Positions 46,496-56,686 are shown, numbered from the stretch's first letter. The stretch is DNA of 64,000 nucleotides from CANKJK01 sp040081715 (GCA_040081715.1 JBEBFY010000008.1:111483-175482), one strand, 5' to 3'. The notes: generated from the letters alone by a model not told the origin. Numbers and translations are program-made.

Positions 46496-46624
46496 ATCCC
46501 GCTCGGCCTGTTCCCGTGGTGCAGGACGACGGTGCGGCGCTCGCGTGCATGCACAGGGTCACGCAGCGTCGAGGCATCGGACAGAGGGCCTCCTGGCGGC
46601 GGCTGAGAACCCGCGAGAGAGCGG

Positions 46625-47985
<1,361 letters not shown>

Positions 47986-47986
<1 letters not shown>

Positions 47987-49755
47987 CAGTGCGGTGCCGG
48001 TGGACCGAGCGGGAGTTCGATCCGGAAAGTGGTCCAGGCCCCCGGCGTGGACGTCACGCCGATGCTGCCGCCGAGACCTTCGACGATGTTGCGGACGATC
48101 GGAAGCCCGAGTCCCGTGCCGCCCCGTCTCGTGGTGAAGAACGGATCGAACACGCGCGGCAGGTCGTCCGCCGCGATGCCGCTGCCGGCGTCGTCGAGGG
48201 TGACAACAACCGAGTGGTCGTTCAGGTGCGTACGCAGCCTGATGAGCGGCCGGTCGGCGGTGTCCGTGTCGGCCGTCGGAGCCACGGCCTGCCGCGCGTT
48301 CTCCAGTAGGTTCACGAACACCATGCGCAGCCGTTCGGCATCGCTCGTGGTGGATGGAATGGCCGGGTCGAGGTCGAGCTGAATCGGCAGGGGACCCGTC
48401 ACGCGCACGGCGTCCGTGGCTTCCCGGCACAGGGCGTTCAGATCGGTCGGGGCCAGGTCGAACTGGATCGGTCGGGCGAAGTCGAGCACCTCGTGCACGA
48501 GGCGGTTCAGCCGCGTCACTTCCTCCTCGATGTCCTCGGCCACTTCACGCACGCCCGCCTCGTCGAGTTGCGGCCGCTTGAGCGTGTGCAGCGCCGCCTT
48601 GATGATCATCAGGGGATTGCGGATCTCGTGCGCGATCACGGTGGAGAGCCGCCCGAGCGAGGAGAGCCGCTCCCGCTGCGAGAACTCACGCTGGAAGCGC
48701 GCCACCGACTCGGTGAGCGTGTTAAACGTGGTGGCCAGCAGCCGTGCGTCGGCATCGTCCCAGCCAGTGTCGGCCCTGAGGGCGATGCGCGTCGTGAGGT
48801 CGCCCGTGGCGGCAACCTCCCTCATCGCGTCGGTCACGGTGGCGAGCGGGCCGGTAATCGTGCGGGCGACGAGCAGGCTGAGCAGGATAGCGAGCAGCAC
48901 CGCCACCGTGGCGGTGAGCGCCAGTTCCACGCGGATCGTCCGCAGGACGCGCAGCTGCTCGGTGCGGGAGCGCAGGATCAGGGCAATCGGTCCGGTGCCT
49001 CCCGTCGACGCGCTGGAGAGCCGGACCGGCAGCCCGATGTAATCGGCGGCGCGGATAATCTCGGACGGCTGTCGGCTGGCGTCGGCGAAGAGACGCTGGA
49101 GCATGGCTCCCTCGTCGTCCGGCAGGGTGGCGGAGAGCACGTGACCGTCGAGGCCGAACGCCACGTCGCTGCCGGTGATCTGCTTCACCTGCGCGGCGAG
49201 CGCGTCGTCGAAGAGGAAGCCCACGCTGAGGGCACCCAACCGTTCCGGCTGGGCCACGCCAACCGTGATCGGTACCGTGACGAGCTGCAGGAGCCCGTGC
49301 ATGTGCGGCAGCACGAGGATGTTCACGCCCTCGCGTCCCGACGCCGCAGCGCTGAGCGCCGTTCTCTCGGCCGCATTCAACGCGGTCTCTTCGGGCAGGC
49401 CGGCGCTCGCCAGCACCGAGCCGGCCCGGCCGGTCACGATGAGCAGGTTCGAGCCGAGTTCGTCCTGGTAGCCGCGCACCACATCCTGCACCGTGGGCGG
49501 GTCGTTGGTGTCCACTGCGGCCTTGAGCTTCGGCGCATCGGCGATGAGCCGGGCCATGCTCGTGAACGTCTGTCCCTGGATCGTGCGGAGCTGTTCCACC
49601 ACCGCGGCCGTCGCCCGGATCTCGCGCTCGGTGGCGGCCTCGGTTTCGCGAGTGACGCGGAGGCTCACCAGCAGCACCGCCGCGCCGATCGAGACAAGGG
49701 TCAGTACCGCCGTGGCGACAAAGATCCGGCCGCGCAACGAGGTGAAGAGCGTCAT
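47986..49755 (-). CDS. Sensor histidine kinase
   Basis: 589 residues from ATG 49755. TM1 (residues about 10-32), a long periplasmic sensor domain (about 33-290, CHASE/dCache-like), TM2 (LTATVAVLLAILLSLLVA), HAMP, then dimerisation H-box VIAHEIRNPLMIIKA and the ATP-binding N, G1 and G2 boxes (FVNLLENARQAV, LDDAGSGIA, RRGGTGLGLPIV). It phosphorylates the adjacent NtrC-type regulator. The 4-nt overlap with the cupredoxin gene places both in one operon. The signal is unknown; copper or redox is a reasonable guess from the cupredoxin partner. Confidence 0.92.
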
Positions 49756-50429
49756 CGAAGGGAGAATTCCAGGTCCGATGCCGCGCCCTCGCGCACCGTC
49801 ACCGTCCTGGGCTCCGACGTTACGCCCTCGTTCCACGCCACCACACTGTAGGTGCCCGGCGGCACGTTGTCGATCCGGTAGCGACCGTCAGCGTCGGTGA
49901 TGGCGAAGAACGGATGGCTGAACACCAGGATGAAGGCGTTCATATGGGAGTGAATGTCGCAGAACACGCGGATGATGCCGGGCCGGTCGAACCGGACGGA
50001 CTTCGACTTGCCGGCCGCATAGCGCCCGAGATCGAAGCGGCCGCCCTTCGAGAACGAGAAGACGTTGTGGTAGAAGCGGTCGGAGTTGGGGAACTCGACG
50101 ACGGTGCCGGTGGTCACGGCCAGCACGTGCGGCACGAACGTCTCGTTGCGCTGGTCCAGGACCGCCCGGCCGCCGTCGGCCGGCTCGAAGGCGCCGCGTG
50201 GGGCGCTCTCCAGATAGACCACCGACTTGTGCGGTTCGGCGGCTGGCCGATCCCGCGGGGTACCGAGGTCGCCGACGGTCGGGCGGCGCTCGGCGGGATG
50301 GACGGCGCGTCGGATCTCCACGCGTCCCTGAATGCTGCCGCGTCGCGCCACCGTCCCCTGGCCCGCGGCTGTGCAGGCCAGCGCCAGGATCAGCGCCGCG
50401 GCGAACCCGGTTCCGACTCGGGGTGTCAT
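49752..50429 (-). CDS. Exported cupredoxin with carboxypeptidase-regulatory-like domain
   Basis: 225 residues. Signal peptide about residues 1-23. The cupredoxin domain has type-1 copper ligands: His121 (FYHNVFSFS), Cys157 and His160/His162 and Met163 (FCDIHSHM). A C-terminal domain (about 172-225, DADGRYRIDNVPPGTYSVVAW) is a carboxypeptidase-regulatory-like beta-sandwich. Homologues are often labelled methylamine-utilisation proteins without proof. It probably binds copper in the periplasm or at the outer membrane. It overlaps the histidine kinase gene (ATGA). Confidence 0.88.
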   Translation of the reverse strand: MTPRVGTGFAAALILALACTAAGQGTVARRGSIQGRVEIRRAVHPAERRPTVGDLGTPRDRPAAEPHKSVVYLESAPRGAFEPADGGRAVLDQRNETFVPHVLAVTTGTVVEFPNSDRFYHNVFSFSKGGRFDLGRYAAGKSKSVRFDRPGIIRVFCDIHSHMNAFILVFSHPFFAITDADGRYRIDNVPPGTYSVVAWNEGVTSEPRTVTVREGAASDLEFSLR

Positions 50430-50439
50430 GCGGCGCGTC

Positions 50440-51633
50440 TCAGAACCAGTACGCCAGTTGGGAGGCCAAGCCCGTGAACCGCCCGAACCGGAACGTCTCC
50501 CGCCGATTGTGTTGAAACGAGGCCTTCAACTCGAGGCTACGCGTAAGCCGGTATCCGCCTCCGACCTCAATGCGGCTCACCGGGGCCTCCCACTCTGACT
50601 GCCTGCCCTGACCGGTGATCCGGCTGAAACCCAGGTGCTCGAGCCGGCCGGCGGCATAGAGGCCCGGGCGCAGCGTCTGGCGCACCTCCATGGAGAGCGC
50701 GAGCGCCGTGAGTGGGCGGCCGGCGGTGGCGGACCACAGGTGAGGCACGTTCCAGGCGGTTCGCATCAGCTCACCCCGCACCAGCGTGTGGCCCCTCGAG
50801 TACTCCGCATCGGCGCCAAGGCTCGTCTGGATGTACTCCCCGTCATCATGGCGAGAGCGCGACCAGGCCTCGGCTCCGCTGGTAAGGAATGGTCCGCGTG
50901 CTACGGACGTGCCGAGCACCAGACCGGTCATCGGCCTCACCACCGCCCGGGCGACCAGCTGCCGCAGGCCGGTCGCGTCGCGCAGGCGCGGGTTCGAAAT
51001 GGTGCCGGCTGTGACGGCCCCCGTAACCTCGACAACGTCTGACTCCGCGTGCACCTGGAGCCCAGTGTCCCACTGCAGCGCGTTCACCAGCGGCAGACCG
51101 TGATATGGCTCCGTGTTGCCCAGTGTGAAACGGGACAGCCAGCCGCGTCCCCGCATGCGCAGGAGCTCCTCGCCGTCGAGCGGTAGCGAGTCAGTTCGCA
51201 GGGAGGTGAGGTACTGGTAGGCGAGCGGGAGACCCACCAACGGGTTGTCCTGTCCGTATGCGCGTCGCGCGAAACCGCCGAACGTTGGCGGAATGCGGCC
51301 CGCCTGCACGTCGATGCGGCGGTGTGCCCAGGGACGTACGCGCACATAGGCGGCGACGACGTCGACCCTGCCAAAATTCTGTGTCCGGAGCTGTCCGAGC
51401 AGCGTGACGTGGCGGCCGGCCCTGGCCGAGGCGGTGAGGTCGATCTGCATGAGCCTCAGGAGGGAGCGGTCGTAACTGGTGTAGGTGAAGAATCCGGGAT
51501 CATCGGGGCCAGCCGTGGCGAGGACGTCGCCGCCGACCGTCAGGGCGCCCCCGGCGAGGGACAGCGGGCCGGCCGGCAGCGACTGCGCGTAGCCGACGCT
51601 CGAGGTTGCCAACCACGCCACGAAGGCTGCCAT
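50440..51633 (-). CDS. Outer-membrane beta-barrel protein
   Basis: About 397 residues from ATG 51633. Signal MAAFVAWLATSSVGYAQS. The mature protein alternates polar and hydrophobic residues, repeatedly with Arg/Gly turns (VDVVAAYVRVRPWAHRRID, SRIEVGGGYRLTRSLELKA) and ends in LAYWF with a C-terminal Phe, the usual outer-membrane assembly signal. No named porin family was recognised. A longer start at 51747 is open. It stops 10 nt before the cupredoxin gene, so it is the first gene of the operon. Confidence 0.78.
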   Translation of the reverse strand: MAAFVAWLATSSVGYAQSLPAGPLSLAGGALTVGGDVLATAGPDDPGFFTYTSYDRSLLRLMQIDLTASARAGRHVTLLGQLRTQNFGRVDVVAAYVRVRPWAHRRIDVQAGRIPPTFGGFARRAYGQDNPLVGLPLAYQYLTSLRTDSLPLDGEELLRMRGRGWLSRFTLGNTEPYHGLPLVNALQWDTGLQVHAESDVVEVTGAVTAGTISNPRLRDATGLRQLVARAVVRPMTGLVLGTSVARGPFLTSGAEAWSRSRHDDGEYIQTSLGADAEYSRGHTLVRGELMRTAWNVPHLWSATAGRPLTALALSMEVRQTLRPGLYAAGRLEHLGFSRITGQGRQSEWEAPVSRIEVGGGYRLTRSLELKASFQHNRRETFRFGRFTGLASQLAYWF

Positions 51634-51746
51634 CGCTCGTCGGCTGATCGACGACTGCCAAAAGGGCTTGCGGGCAGAATCAGCCGCTGGCGCCTGGATT
51701 CTCGAATGTGCCAGGATTTCCACGTAGTCCCAACCTTGCTCCTGCA

Positions 51747-51836
51747 ATGGCTTCAGACGAAGAGGATAGCCTCCTCCATCCCGAAGAACCCGAGTATCGC
51801 CTGATCAACCTGCCGACAACCGTGCAGCCGCACTCT
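51747..51836 (+). pseudogene. Fragment of a DUF5777-like gene
   Basis: From ATG 51747 the frame reads DEEDSLLHPEEPEYRLINLP, matching DDEDAQDARFRPAEPSYRLV and NLPTTLR near the start of the intact DUF5777 gene at 52095-52958. After about 30 codons the match ends and the frame runs into unrelated sequence. Only the segment after the signal peptide remains. The rest of the 51634-52094 gap holds the operon promoter region and a hairpin at 51991. Confidence 0.65.
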
Positions 51837-51990
51837 TCGGCAGACCCCAGGTCTTCGCGACGGTCCGGACGGTGCCTCCAGGAACGTCCATCATTGCCGG
51901 TCGGCTCCTCGGTCGTCCCATAGACCGAGCGACGGCATTGTCAGATTGGGACGGGCCGATGGTCCCAGGTCGACCAGGCACAGCACACAC

Positions 51991-52009
51991 GCTTACGGTG
52001 CGCGTAAGC
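51991..52009. other. Hairpin upstream of the DUF5777 gene
   Basis: A perfect 7-bp stem (GCTTACG / CGTAAGC) with a 5-nt loop lies about 85 nt before the likely start. No U-run follows; it could be an operator or a 5'-leader element. Confidence 0.35.
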
Positions 52010-52094
52010 CGTTACCTGTCGCGTAAGGCGCGCGAGTCCAATGGCGGCGATATCCCTATCTATTTGGCGGTACGAGGTTTGCTATTCGTCAGGC

Positions 52095-52958
52095 GTGACT
52101 CTCGCTCGATGTCAGGTTGCCCTCTGCGCGCTCGGCTGTCTCTTGTGGGCGTCGTCTGTTGTCCACGGTCAAGCCCCGGGAACCGCAAGCAGCTCCCGAC
52201 AAACGTCGTCCCAGGACGATGAGGACGCCCAGGATGCGCGCTTCCGGCCAGCGGAGCCGAGCTATCGGCTCGTCAATCTGCCGACCACTCTCCGGTTGCC
52301 GCGCCATCGGTCGAACTTCGATATGATTCACCGTTTCAACGGGAATCTGAGGAGAGGATCGTTCGGTGAACAAGCGGGCAATCTCTTCGGTCTGGATCAA
52401 GGCGCGTCGATCGGCATCGAGTACCGCTACGGGATCGCGCGGCACGTGCAAGCCATTGTTTATCGGACGAACATCGACAAAACGTTCCAATTCTCCGGCA
52501 AGTACGACGCGGCTCGTCAGAGCGCGTCGATGCCGCTCTCGATCTCGGCGCAGGTTTCAGTCGAGGGCGCCGACAACTTCCAAGAGCGCCGATCACCGTC
52601 GCTCGCCCTGACCGTCTCTCGTTCGTTCCGGGATTCAATCGCCCTGCACGCCTCGCCAATCTGGGTGCACAACTCCGCGGCGTTGCTTGGCGGCGACCAG
52701 GACACCGTCTTCGTCGGGCTCGGCGGGCGCGTCAGAGTTCGGCGGACGGTCTACGTCGTCGGCGAGGTATCCCCCCGGGTGAACGGCTATGCGCCGGGCA
52801 AGGCAGAGTTCGGATTTGGCATCGAGAAGCGGGCCGGCCGGCACGTATTCCAGCTCAACATCGCGAACTCCCAGGCGTCCACATTTGGTCAACTCGCGCG
52901 CGGCGGTTTCTCGGACAGTCTCTATCTCGGCTTCAACCTCGCTCGGAAATTCTACTGA
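52095..52958 (+). CDS. DUF5777 beta-barrel protein
   Basis: About 287 residues. From GTG 52095 the N-terminus is a good signal (MTLARCQVALCALGCLLWASSVVHGQ); the ATG at 52041 would put 18 residues before it. The mature part has RLVNLPTTLRLPRHRSNFDM, barrel strands (SIGIEYRYGIARHVQAIVYR, FQFSGKYD) and a closing SLYLGFNLARKFY with an aromatic C-terminus. This is the DUF5777 barrel family of unknown function. It is followed after 22 nt by a CHRD gene, probably cotranscribed. Confidence 0.82.
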   Translation: MTLARCQVALCALGCLLWASSVVHGQAPGTASSSRQTSSQDDEDAQDARFRPAEPSYRLVNLPTTLRLPRHRSNFDMIHRFNGNLRRGSFGEQAGNLFGLDQGASIGIEYRYGIARHVQAIVYRTNIDKTFQFSGKYDAARQSASMPLSISAQVSVEGADNFQERRSPSLALTVSRSFRDSIALHASPIWVHNSAALLGGDQDTVFVGLGGRVRVRRTVYVVGEVSPRVNGYAPGKAEFGFGIEKRAGRHVFQLNIANSQASTFGQLARGGFSDSLYLGFNLARKFY

Positions 52959-52980
52959 TTGACCCAGGAGACAGAACAAG

Positions 52981-53541
52981 ATGAATCGGCTTTCAGTGCT
53001 CGTCGTCGGTCTGAGCATCTTCGCGGTCGGGTGCAAGGGCGAATCGCCAACCACACCGTCACAAGGGACGAAAACCACTTCCACCTTCGTGGTGCCGCTC
53101 TCGCCGGCAAACGAGGTTCCCGCCATCGCCAATGCCGATGCGAGCGCCAGTGGCAATGCAACCATTGCCCTGACGGTCACGAAGGATAATGCTGGCGGCA
53201 TCACGGCTGCGACAGTGAACTTTCAGATCACCGGCCGCGGATTTCCGGACGGAACCACGGTGACCGCGGCTCATATCCACAACGCTGCAGCCGGCGTCAA
53301 CGGCGGAGTCTACGTCGATACCTCTCTCGCCTCGGGTGAGATGGTGATCACCAACGGCAGCGGATCGGTTACGAAAAACGGTATCAACGTGCCGGCAGAC
53401 AGGGCCGCCGCGATCGTCAGCAACCCCGCGGGACACTACATCAACGTCCACACGGTGCGTAACCCAGGCGGCGCGATACGAGGTCAACTTGGTGCGGGGG
53501 GCGGCGGGACCGTCGATCCAGGCACCCCGGTTCCGTACTAG
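52981..53541 (+). CDS. CHRD domain lipoprotein
   Basis: 186 residues. The signal MNRLSVLVVGLSIFAVGC has a lipobox Cys. The mature domain is a CHRD (chordin-like) repeat: FVVPLSPANEVPAIANADAS, GTTVTAAHIHNAAAGVNGGV, and the end HTVRNPGGAIRGQLG. The family is extracellular with unknown ligand; the conserved HIH may bind metal. The C-terminus is Gly-rich. It sits right after the DUF5777 gene. Confidence 0.87.
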   Translation: MNRLSVLVVGLSIFAVGCKGESPTTPSQGTKTTSTFVVPLSPANEVPAIANADASASGNATIALTVTKDNAGGITAATVNFQITGRGFPDGTTVTAAHIHNAAAGVNGGVYVDTSLASGEMVITNGSGSVTKNGINVPADRAAAIVSNPAGHYINVHTVRNPGGAIRGQLGAGGGGTVDPGTPVPY

Positions 53542-53624
53542 GGCAGCGGCACGTTCATCGCCGGAGGACGCGAGGGGCGCGGACGAATGTCCGGGCCTCT
53601 GCGTTACTCTGCAGGTGAACCGCG

Positions 53625-53952
53625 ATGCGCGTGACCCACGCATCGTTTTCCAACCACCGCTACATTCCTTCTTGTCGGCTCTTCGATCGTCCACGGGCAG
53701 GATCCAACCGCTGCGGATCATCGGCTCCACACGACGCCGTCGTCATGGACGTTGATGTACGACGGCGTCCTCTTCGCGACGTTCAGCCATCAAAGCGGGC
53801 CAAGAGGCGGTGACGAGTTCATCTCCACGGACTGGTTCATGGGGATGGCGATGCGTCAGGCCGGTCTCGGCCGATTGACGCTGACCGGCATGGCCAGCTT
53901 CGAGCGCGCCACAACAGGTCCGCGCGGTTATCTAGGAGCTTCCCGAGGTTAA
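53625..53952 (+). pseudogene. Truncated, frameshifted gene of a copper-locus-type exported protein
   Basis: From about 53659 one frame reads ATFLLVGSSIVHGQ (a signal-peptide core and cleavage site) and then TTPSSWTLMYDGVLFATF, SHQSGPRGGDEF and STDWFMGMA. This matches, from memory, exported proteins of copper-resistance regions that begin W(T/M)LMxxGxAxxxYxxQxGPRG. The only ATG (53625) is in another frame, and similarity stops after TTGPRGY at 53930, where the 30-nt repeat begins. Both ends are therefore damaged. The gap 53542-53624 holds nothing recognised. Confidence 0.62.
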
Positions 53953-53973
53953 CAGCACGTCCGTTATGCGCCC
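53944..53973. repeat. 30-nt dispersed repeat, copy 2
   Basis: 26 of 30 bases agree with 29449-29478, in the same orientation. It lies exactly where the truncated gene 53625-53952 loses its similarity, so it may mark a recombination junction. Its core GTTATGC fits the integron GTTRRRY consensus less well than copy 1. Confidence 0.45.
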
Positions 53974-54081
53974 ATTGGGCTCTGACACAGCGCAGCTTTG
54001 CGGGGTACGCCCCTTGACAGCCACGGTCGGCGCCGGGTGTCCACTGGTCGATTATCGCTCCCAGCGCTATGCTCGGCCCAG

Positions 54082-54213
54082 TCACACCGCAAAGACGACG
54101 GCGAGAATCAGATCCGGGAGTGCCGCCACGCCCGCGACCGCGGGCATCGGTGGCGAGAAGCACACCGCACCGACGAGGTTCATCGGGCCGCAGGCGAGTA
54201 GCACGCCGCGCAT
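54082..54213 (-). pseudogene. N-terminal fragment of a membrane protein gene
   Basis: ATG 54213 starts LLACGPMNLVGAVCFSPPMP, a sequence typical of the first and second membrane segments of a small multi-pass membrane protein, then VAGVAALPD, and stops after 43 residues in LILAVVFAV. The expected later segments are missing, so this looks like a deletion remnant. It lies 23 nt after the DUF1348 gene on the same strand. Confidence 0.5.
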
Positions 54214-54236
54214 GCCGCGGCCGAGTGTGGACGCGG

Positions 54237-54716
54237 TCACAGGCCGAGGTCCGACAGGCCCGGATGGTCGTCGGGGCGCCGGCCGATTGGCCAGTGACAC
54301 TTCCGGTCGCCCGCGGCAATAGCGAGATCGTTGATGCTCGCGATCCGACGACGCATGAAGCCGTGCTCGTCGAATTCCCAGTTCTCGTTTCCGTAGGAGC
54401 GGAACCAGCGGCCCGCCGCGTCGTGCCACTCATAGGCAAAGCGCACGGCAATTCGGTTGCCCTGGCACGCCCAGAGCTCCTTGATCAGGCGGTACTCCTG
54501 CTCGGTGTTCCACTTGCGCGTCAGGAACGCCACGATGGCCTCGCGCCCTGTCAGAAACTCCGACCGGTTCCGCCACAGGCTGTCAGGGGTATAGGCGAGG
54601 GCCACCCGCTGGGGATCGCGCGAGTTCCAGGCGTCTTCCGCCATCCGCATCTTCTGTGTGGCGGTGGCGGTATCGAAGGGTGGAAAGGGTGGTCGCGGCT
54701 GTTCAGGTGCGCTCAT
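54237..54716 (-). CDS. DUF1348/NTF2-like protein
   Basis: 159 residues. Typical features of the DUF1348 family of the NTF2/SnoaL fold are KMRMAEDAWNSRDPQRVALA, SLWRNRSEFLTGREAIVAFL, KELWACQGNRIAVRFAYEWH and GNENWEFDEHG. The fold forms a cone with a ligand pocket; enzymatic function is not established. It starts 12 nt after the MOSC gene stop and belongs to the hydrolase-MOSC operon. The C-terminus after DRKCHWPIG is probably extended by about 10 residues relative to the family. Confidence 0.9.
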   Translation of the reverse strand: MSAPEQPRPPFPPFDTATATQKMRMAEDAWNSRDPQRVALAYTPDSLWRNRSEFLTGREAIVAFLTRKWNTEQEYRLIKELWACQGNRIAVRFAYEWHDAAGRWFRSYGNENWEFDEHGFMRRRIASINDLAIAAGDRKCHWPIGRRPDDHPGLSDLGL

Positions 54717-54727
54717 GGTGTCACTCG

Positions 54728-55402
54728 CTACTCAGCCAGTGCGTGCGCGTCCGCGCAGTTGCGGCCACGGACGAGTGTCACGGCATCGCCGACGGCGATT
54801 GTGCCGGGTTCGATCACAAAGCAGTTCAGGGCCAGCGTGCCCTCAAACCGCTCGTAGATCCCCTTGGTAATCGATTTGTCCTGCACCTGCGTGTCTGGAT
54901 CAAACGACGTCATGATGCACCGGCCCCGCAGGTCCTGCACGCCGATGAGTACGGTGCCGATGCGCAGGCAGGCGCCCGGCCAGGTGCGCTCGGCCAGACC
55001 CTCGACGCCGCCGATGACGATGTTGGGGCGCAACCGGCGGCCGTCGTGGCCAAAGGCCGCGATGGCGCCGTCCGTGGCGACCAGCAACGGAAGCACATCG
55101 AAGCGCTCCGGTCCCTCGTAGCGATCGAGCGTGGCCTCCGGGCCCGCGATGGCCGCCACATCGGCCGCGACCGCGTCGCTCTCCCACGGCCGGCCATCCA
55201 CCAGCACCTCGCCCTGCGCGGTCATCGTGCCCTTGTGACCGAGAAAGCGCGGGTGCGTGCGCGAGGTGACGATGTGGCCGCGGGCGTCCTCCACGTGGAT
55301 GACGCGGTCGCCTTCCAACCCGAGTGAGGTGACGGCAACACCGGTCAGCCGCTCGCCCGCCATGGTCTTGACCGGATACCGCCAGAGTCCGGCGACATTC
55401 AT
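54728..55402 (-). CDS. MOSC domain protein
   Basis: 224 residues. The N-terminal beta-barrel (LWRYPVKTMAGERLTGVAV) is followed by the MOSC core with FGHDGRRLRPNIVIGG and a conserved Cys in LRGRCIMTSFDPDTQVQD. MOSC proteins (YcbX/YiiM/mARC relatives) bind molybdenum cofactor. The conserved Cys and Thr are in place for Mo coordination. The electron donor would have to be separate, since no ferredoxin domain is fused. It overlaps the upstream hydrolase gene by 4 nt. Confidence 0.9.
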   Translation of the reverse strand: MNVAGLWRYPVKTMAGERLTGVAVTSLGLEGDRVIHVEDARGHIVTSRTHPRFLGHKGTMTAQGEVLVDGRPWESDAVAADVAAIAGPEATLDRYEGPERFDVLPLLVATDGAIAAFGHDGRRLRPNIVIGGVEGLAERTWPGACLRIGTVLIGVQDLRGRCIMTSFDPDTQVQDKSITKGIYERFEGTLALNCFVIEPGTIAVGDAVTLVRGRNCADAHALAE

Positions 55403-55929
55403 CGAGTGAGCCTTTCGAGGAGGGCCAGGCCGTCAGGCCAGTCGCCCAGTCCACTGTTCGAGTTGAGATGCCCGGCCCCGGGCACGACGACGAGCTCGCT
55501 TCCCCAACGTGCGGCGAAGAAGCGGGCGCGCTCCAGCGAGACGTACGGGTCGTCGTCGCTGGCGACGACGATGGTGGGGAAGGGGATGCGGCCGAGCGGC
55601 ATCGGGCTGAAGCCGGTCGGGCCAGCCGGGTAGCTGGGCGCATCCGCGTCACTCGGGCCGACGAGCAGCGCACCCTTCACGGCGAGGCTCGACTCCTGCG
55701 ACCAGCGCGCCACGAGCGCGCACGCGGAGCTGTGCCCGACGAGGATGGGCGGCGCGGGCGACGCTGCCACGGCGGCCTCCAGCCTCTCGGCCCAGTCGGC
55801 ATAGGCCGGCGTCTCCCAGTCTGCCTGGTTCACGCGCACCATCCCGGGATGCATAGCTTCCCACCGCGACTGCCAGTGCCGGGGCCCGGAGTTCAACAGT
55901 CCAGGCAGGATGAGCACGTTCTCGAACAT
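55399..55929 (-). CDS. RBBP9/YdeN-family alpha/beta hydrolase
   Basis: 176 residues from ATG 55929. Family signature: ILPGLLNSGPRHWQSRWE, nucleophile Ser in LVGHSSACALVARW, Asp in VVASDDDPYVSLERA and His in VVPGAGHLNSNSG. The catalytic Ser-Asp-His triad is complete. Such small serine hydrolases have unknown physiological substrates. It is the first gene of the hydrolase-MOSC-DUF1348 operon and divergent from the J-domain gene. Confidence 0.9.
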   Translation of the reverse strand: MFENVLILPGLLNSGPRHWQSRWEAMHPGMVRVNQADWETPAYADWAERLEAAVAASPAPPILVGHSSACALVARWSQESSLAVKGALLVGPSDADAPSYPAGPTGFSPMPLGRIPFPTIVVASDDDPYVSLERARFFAARWGSELVVVPGAGHLNSNSGLGDWPDGLALLERLTR

Positions 55930-55954
55930 GCAGCGAGAGATATCATTTTTCTGC

Positions 55955-56686
55955 GTGACTGTACTTGTACGAGCTGACAGGCTTGATGCCGACGACCCGG
56001 AAGGGATCCGCGCGCGCGTCGCCGAGCTTGATGCGCTCTTCGAAGAGCGGGAGGCCGAGCTCGAGCGGGTGAAGTCAGAGCTCGACGCCTTCAAGGTCAG
56101 CTACCGCCAGCAGGTCGGGATCCTCCACGAGCAGCTCGACGAACTGGAGCTGGCCCTGGCCGAGGCCGAACTCGGCATCCTCGCCGAGCGCGTGCCCACC
56201 GATCCCGAGAGCTCTGCCGCGCCACCGCCCAGCGACGACGCGCCCGAAGCTGCACCTCGTTACACGTCAGACGCCGTCCGTCGGCTCTTTCGCGACGTGG
56301 CCAAGGCCATCCACCCCGACCTCGCCGCCGACGAAGTGGCGCGTGACCGGCGCCATGCGCTGATGGTCGATGCCAACCGGGCCTACGCCAGCGGCGACGA
56401 AGCGCAACTCCGCTGGATTCTGGAGAAGTGGGAGCGCAGCCCCGACGCCGTGGATGGCAGCCATCCTGAGGCTCCGCGTCTGCGGCTGGAGCGCCGCATC
56501 ACGCAGCTCGAGATGGTCGATCGCGACATGGCCGCCCTGCAGGAGACTCCGTCGTGGAAGCTCAAGGCGATGGTGGACGAGGCCGCCGCGAAGGGAAAGG
56601 ATCTCGTGGAAGACATGGTGCGCCGCCTCAAGCGCGACATCATGATCACGACAAACCGGCTCGACGCAATCCGTCGGCCTACGTGA
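55955..56686 (+). CDS. Coiled-coil protein with J-like domain
   Basis: About 243 residues. An N-terminal coiled coil (about residues 10-75, rich in Glu/Leu heptads: ELDALFEEREAELERVKSEL) is followed by a Pro/Asp-rich linker and a J-like domain VRRLFRDVAKAIHPDLAADE, with an HPD motif at His-Pro-Asp and helix MVDANRAYASGDEAQLRWIL. It would stimulate a DnaK-type ATPase. Start at GTG 55955 is preferred over ATG 55910, which would overlap the divergent hydrolase gene. No dnaK or grpE is in the window. Confidence 0.78.
   Translation: MTVLVRADRLDADDPEGIRARVAELDALFEEREAELERVKSELDAFKVSYRQQVGILHEQLDELELALAEAELGILAERVPTDPESSAAPPPSDDAPEAAPRYTSDAVRRLFRDVAKAIHPDLAADEVARDRRHALMVDANRAYASGDEAQLRWILEKWERSPDAVDGSHPEAPRLRLERRITQLEMVDRDMAALQETPSWKLKAMVDEAAAKGKDLVEDMVRRLKRDIMITTNRLDAIRRPT

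Noticed and set aside
51660..51760. Sigma-54 promoter for the cupredoxin/two-component operon (TGGCAC seen on minus strand near 51700)
   Set aside because: The -12 element (TTGC) is missing at the required spacing, so the match is by chance.
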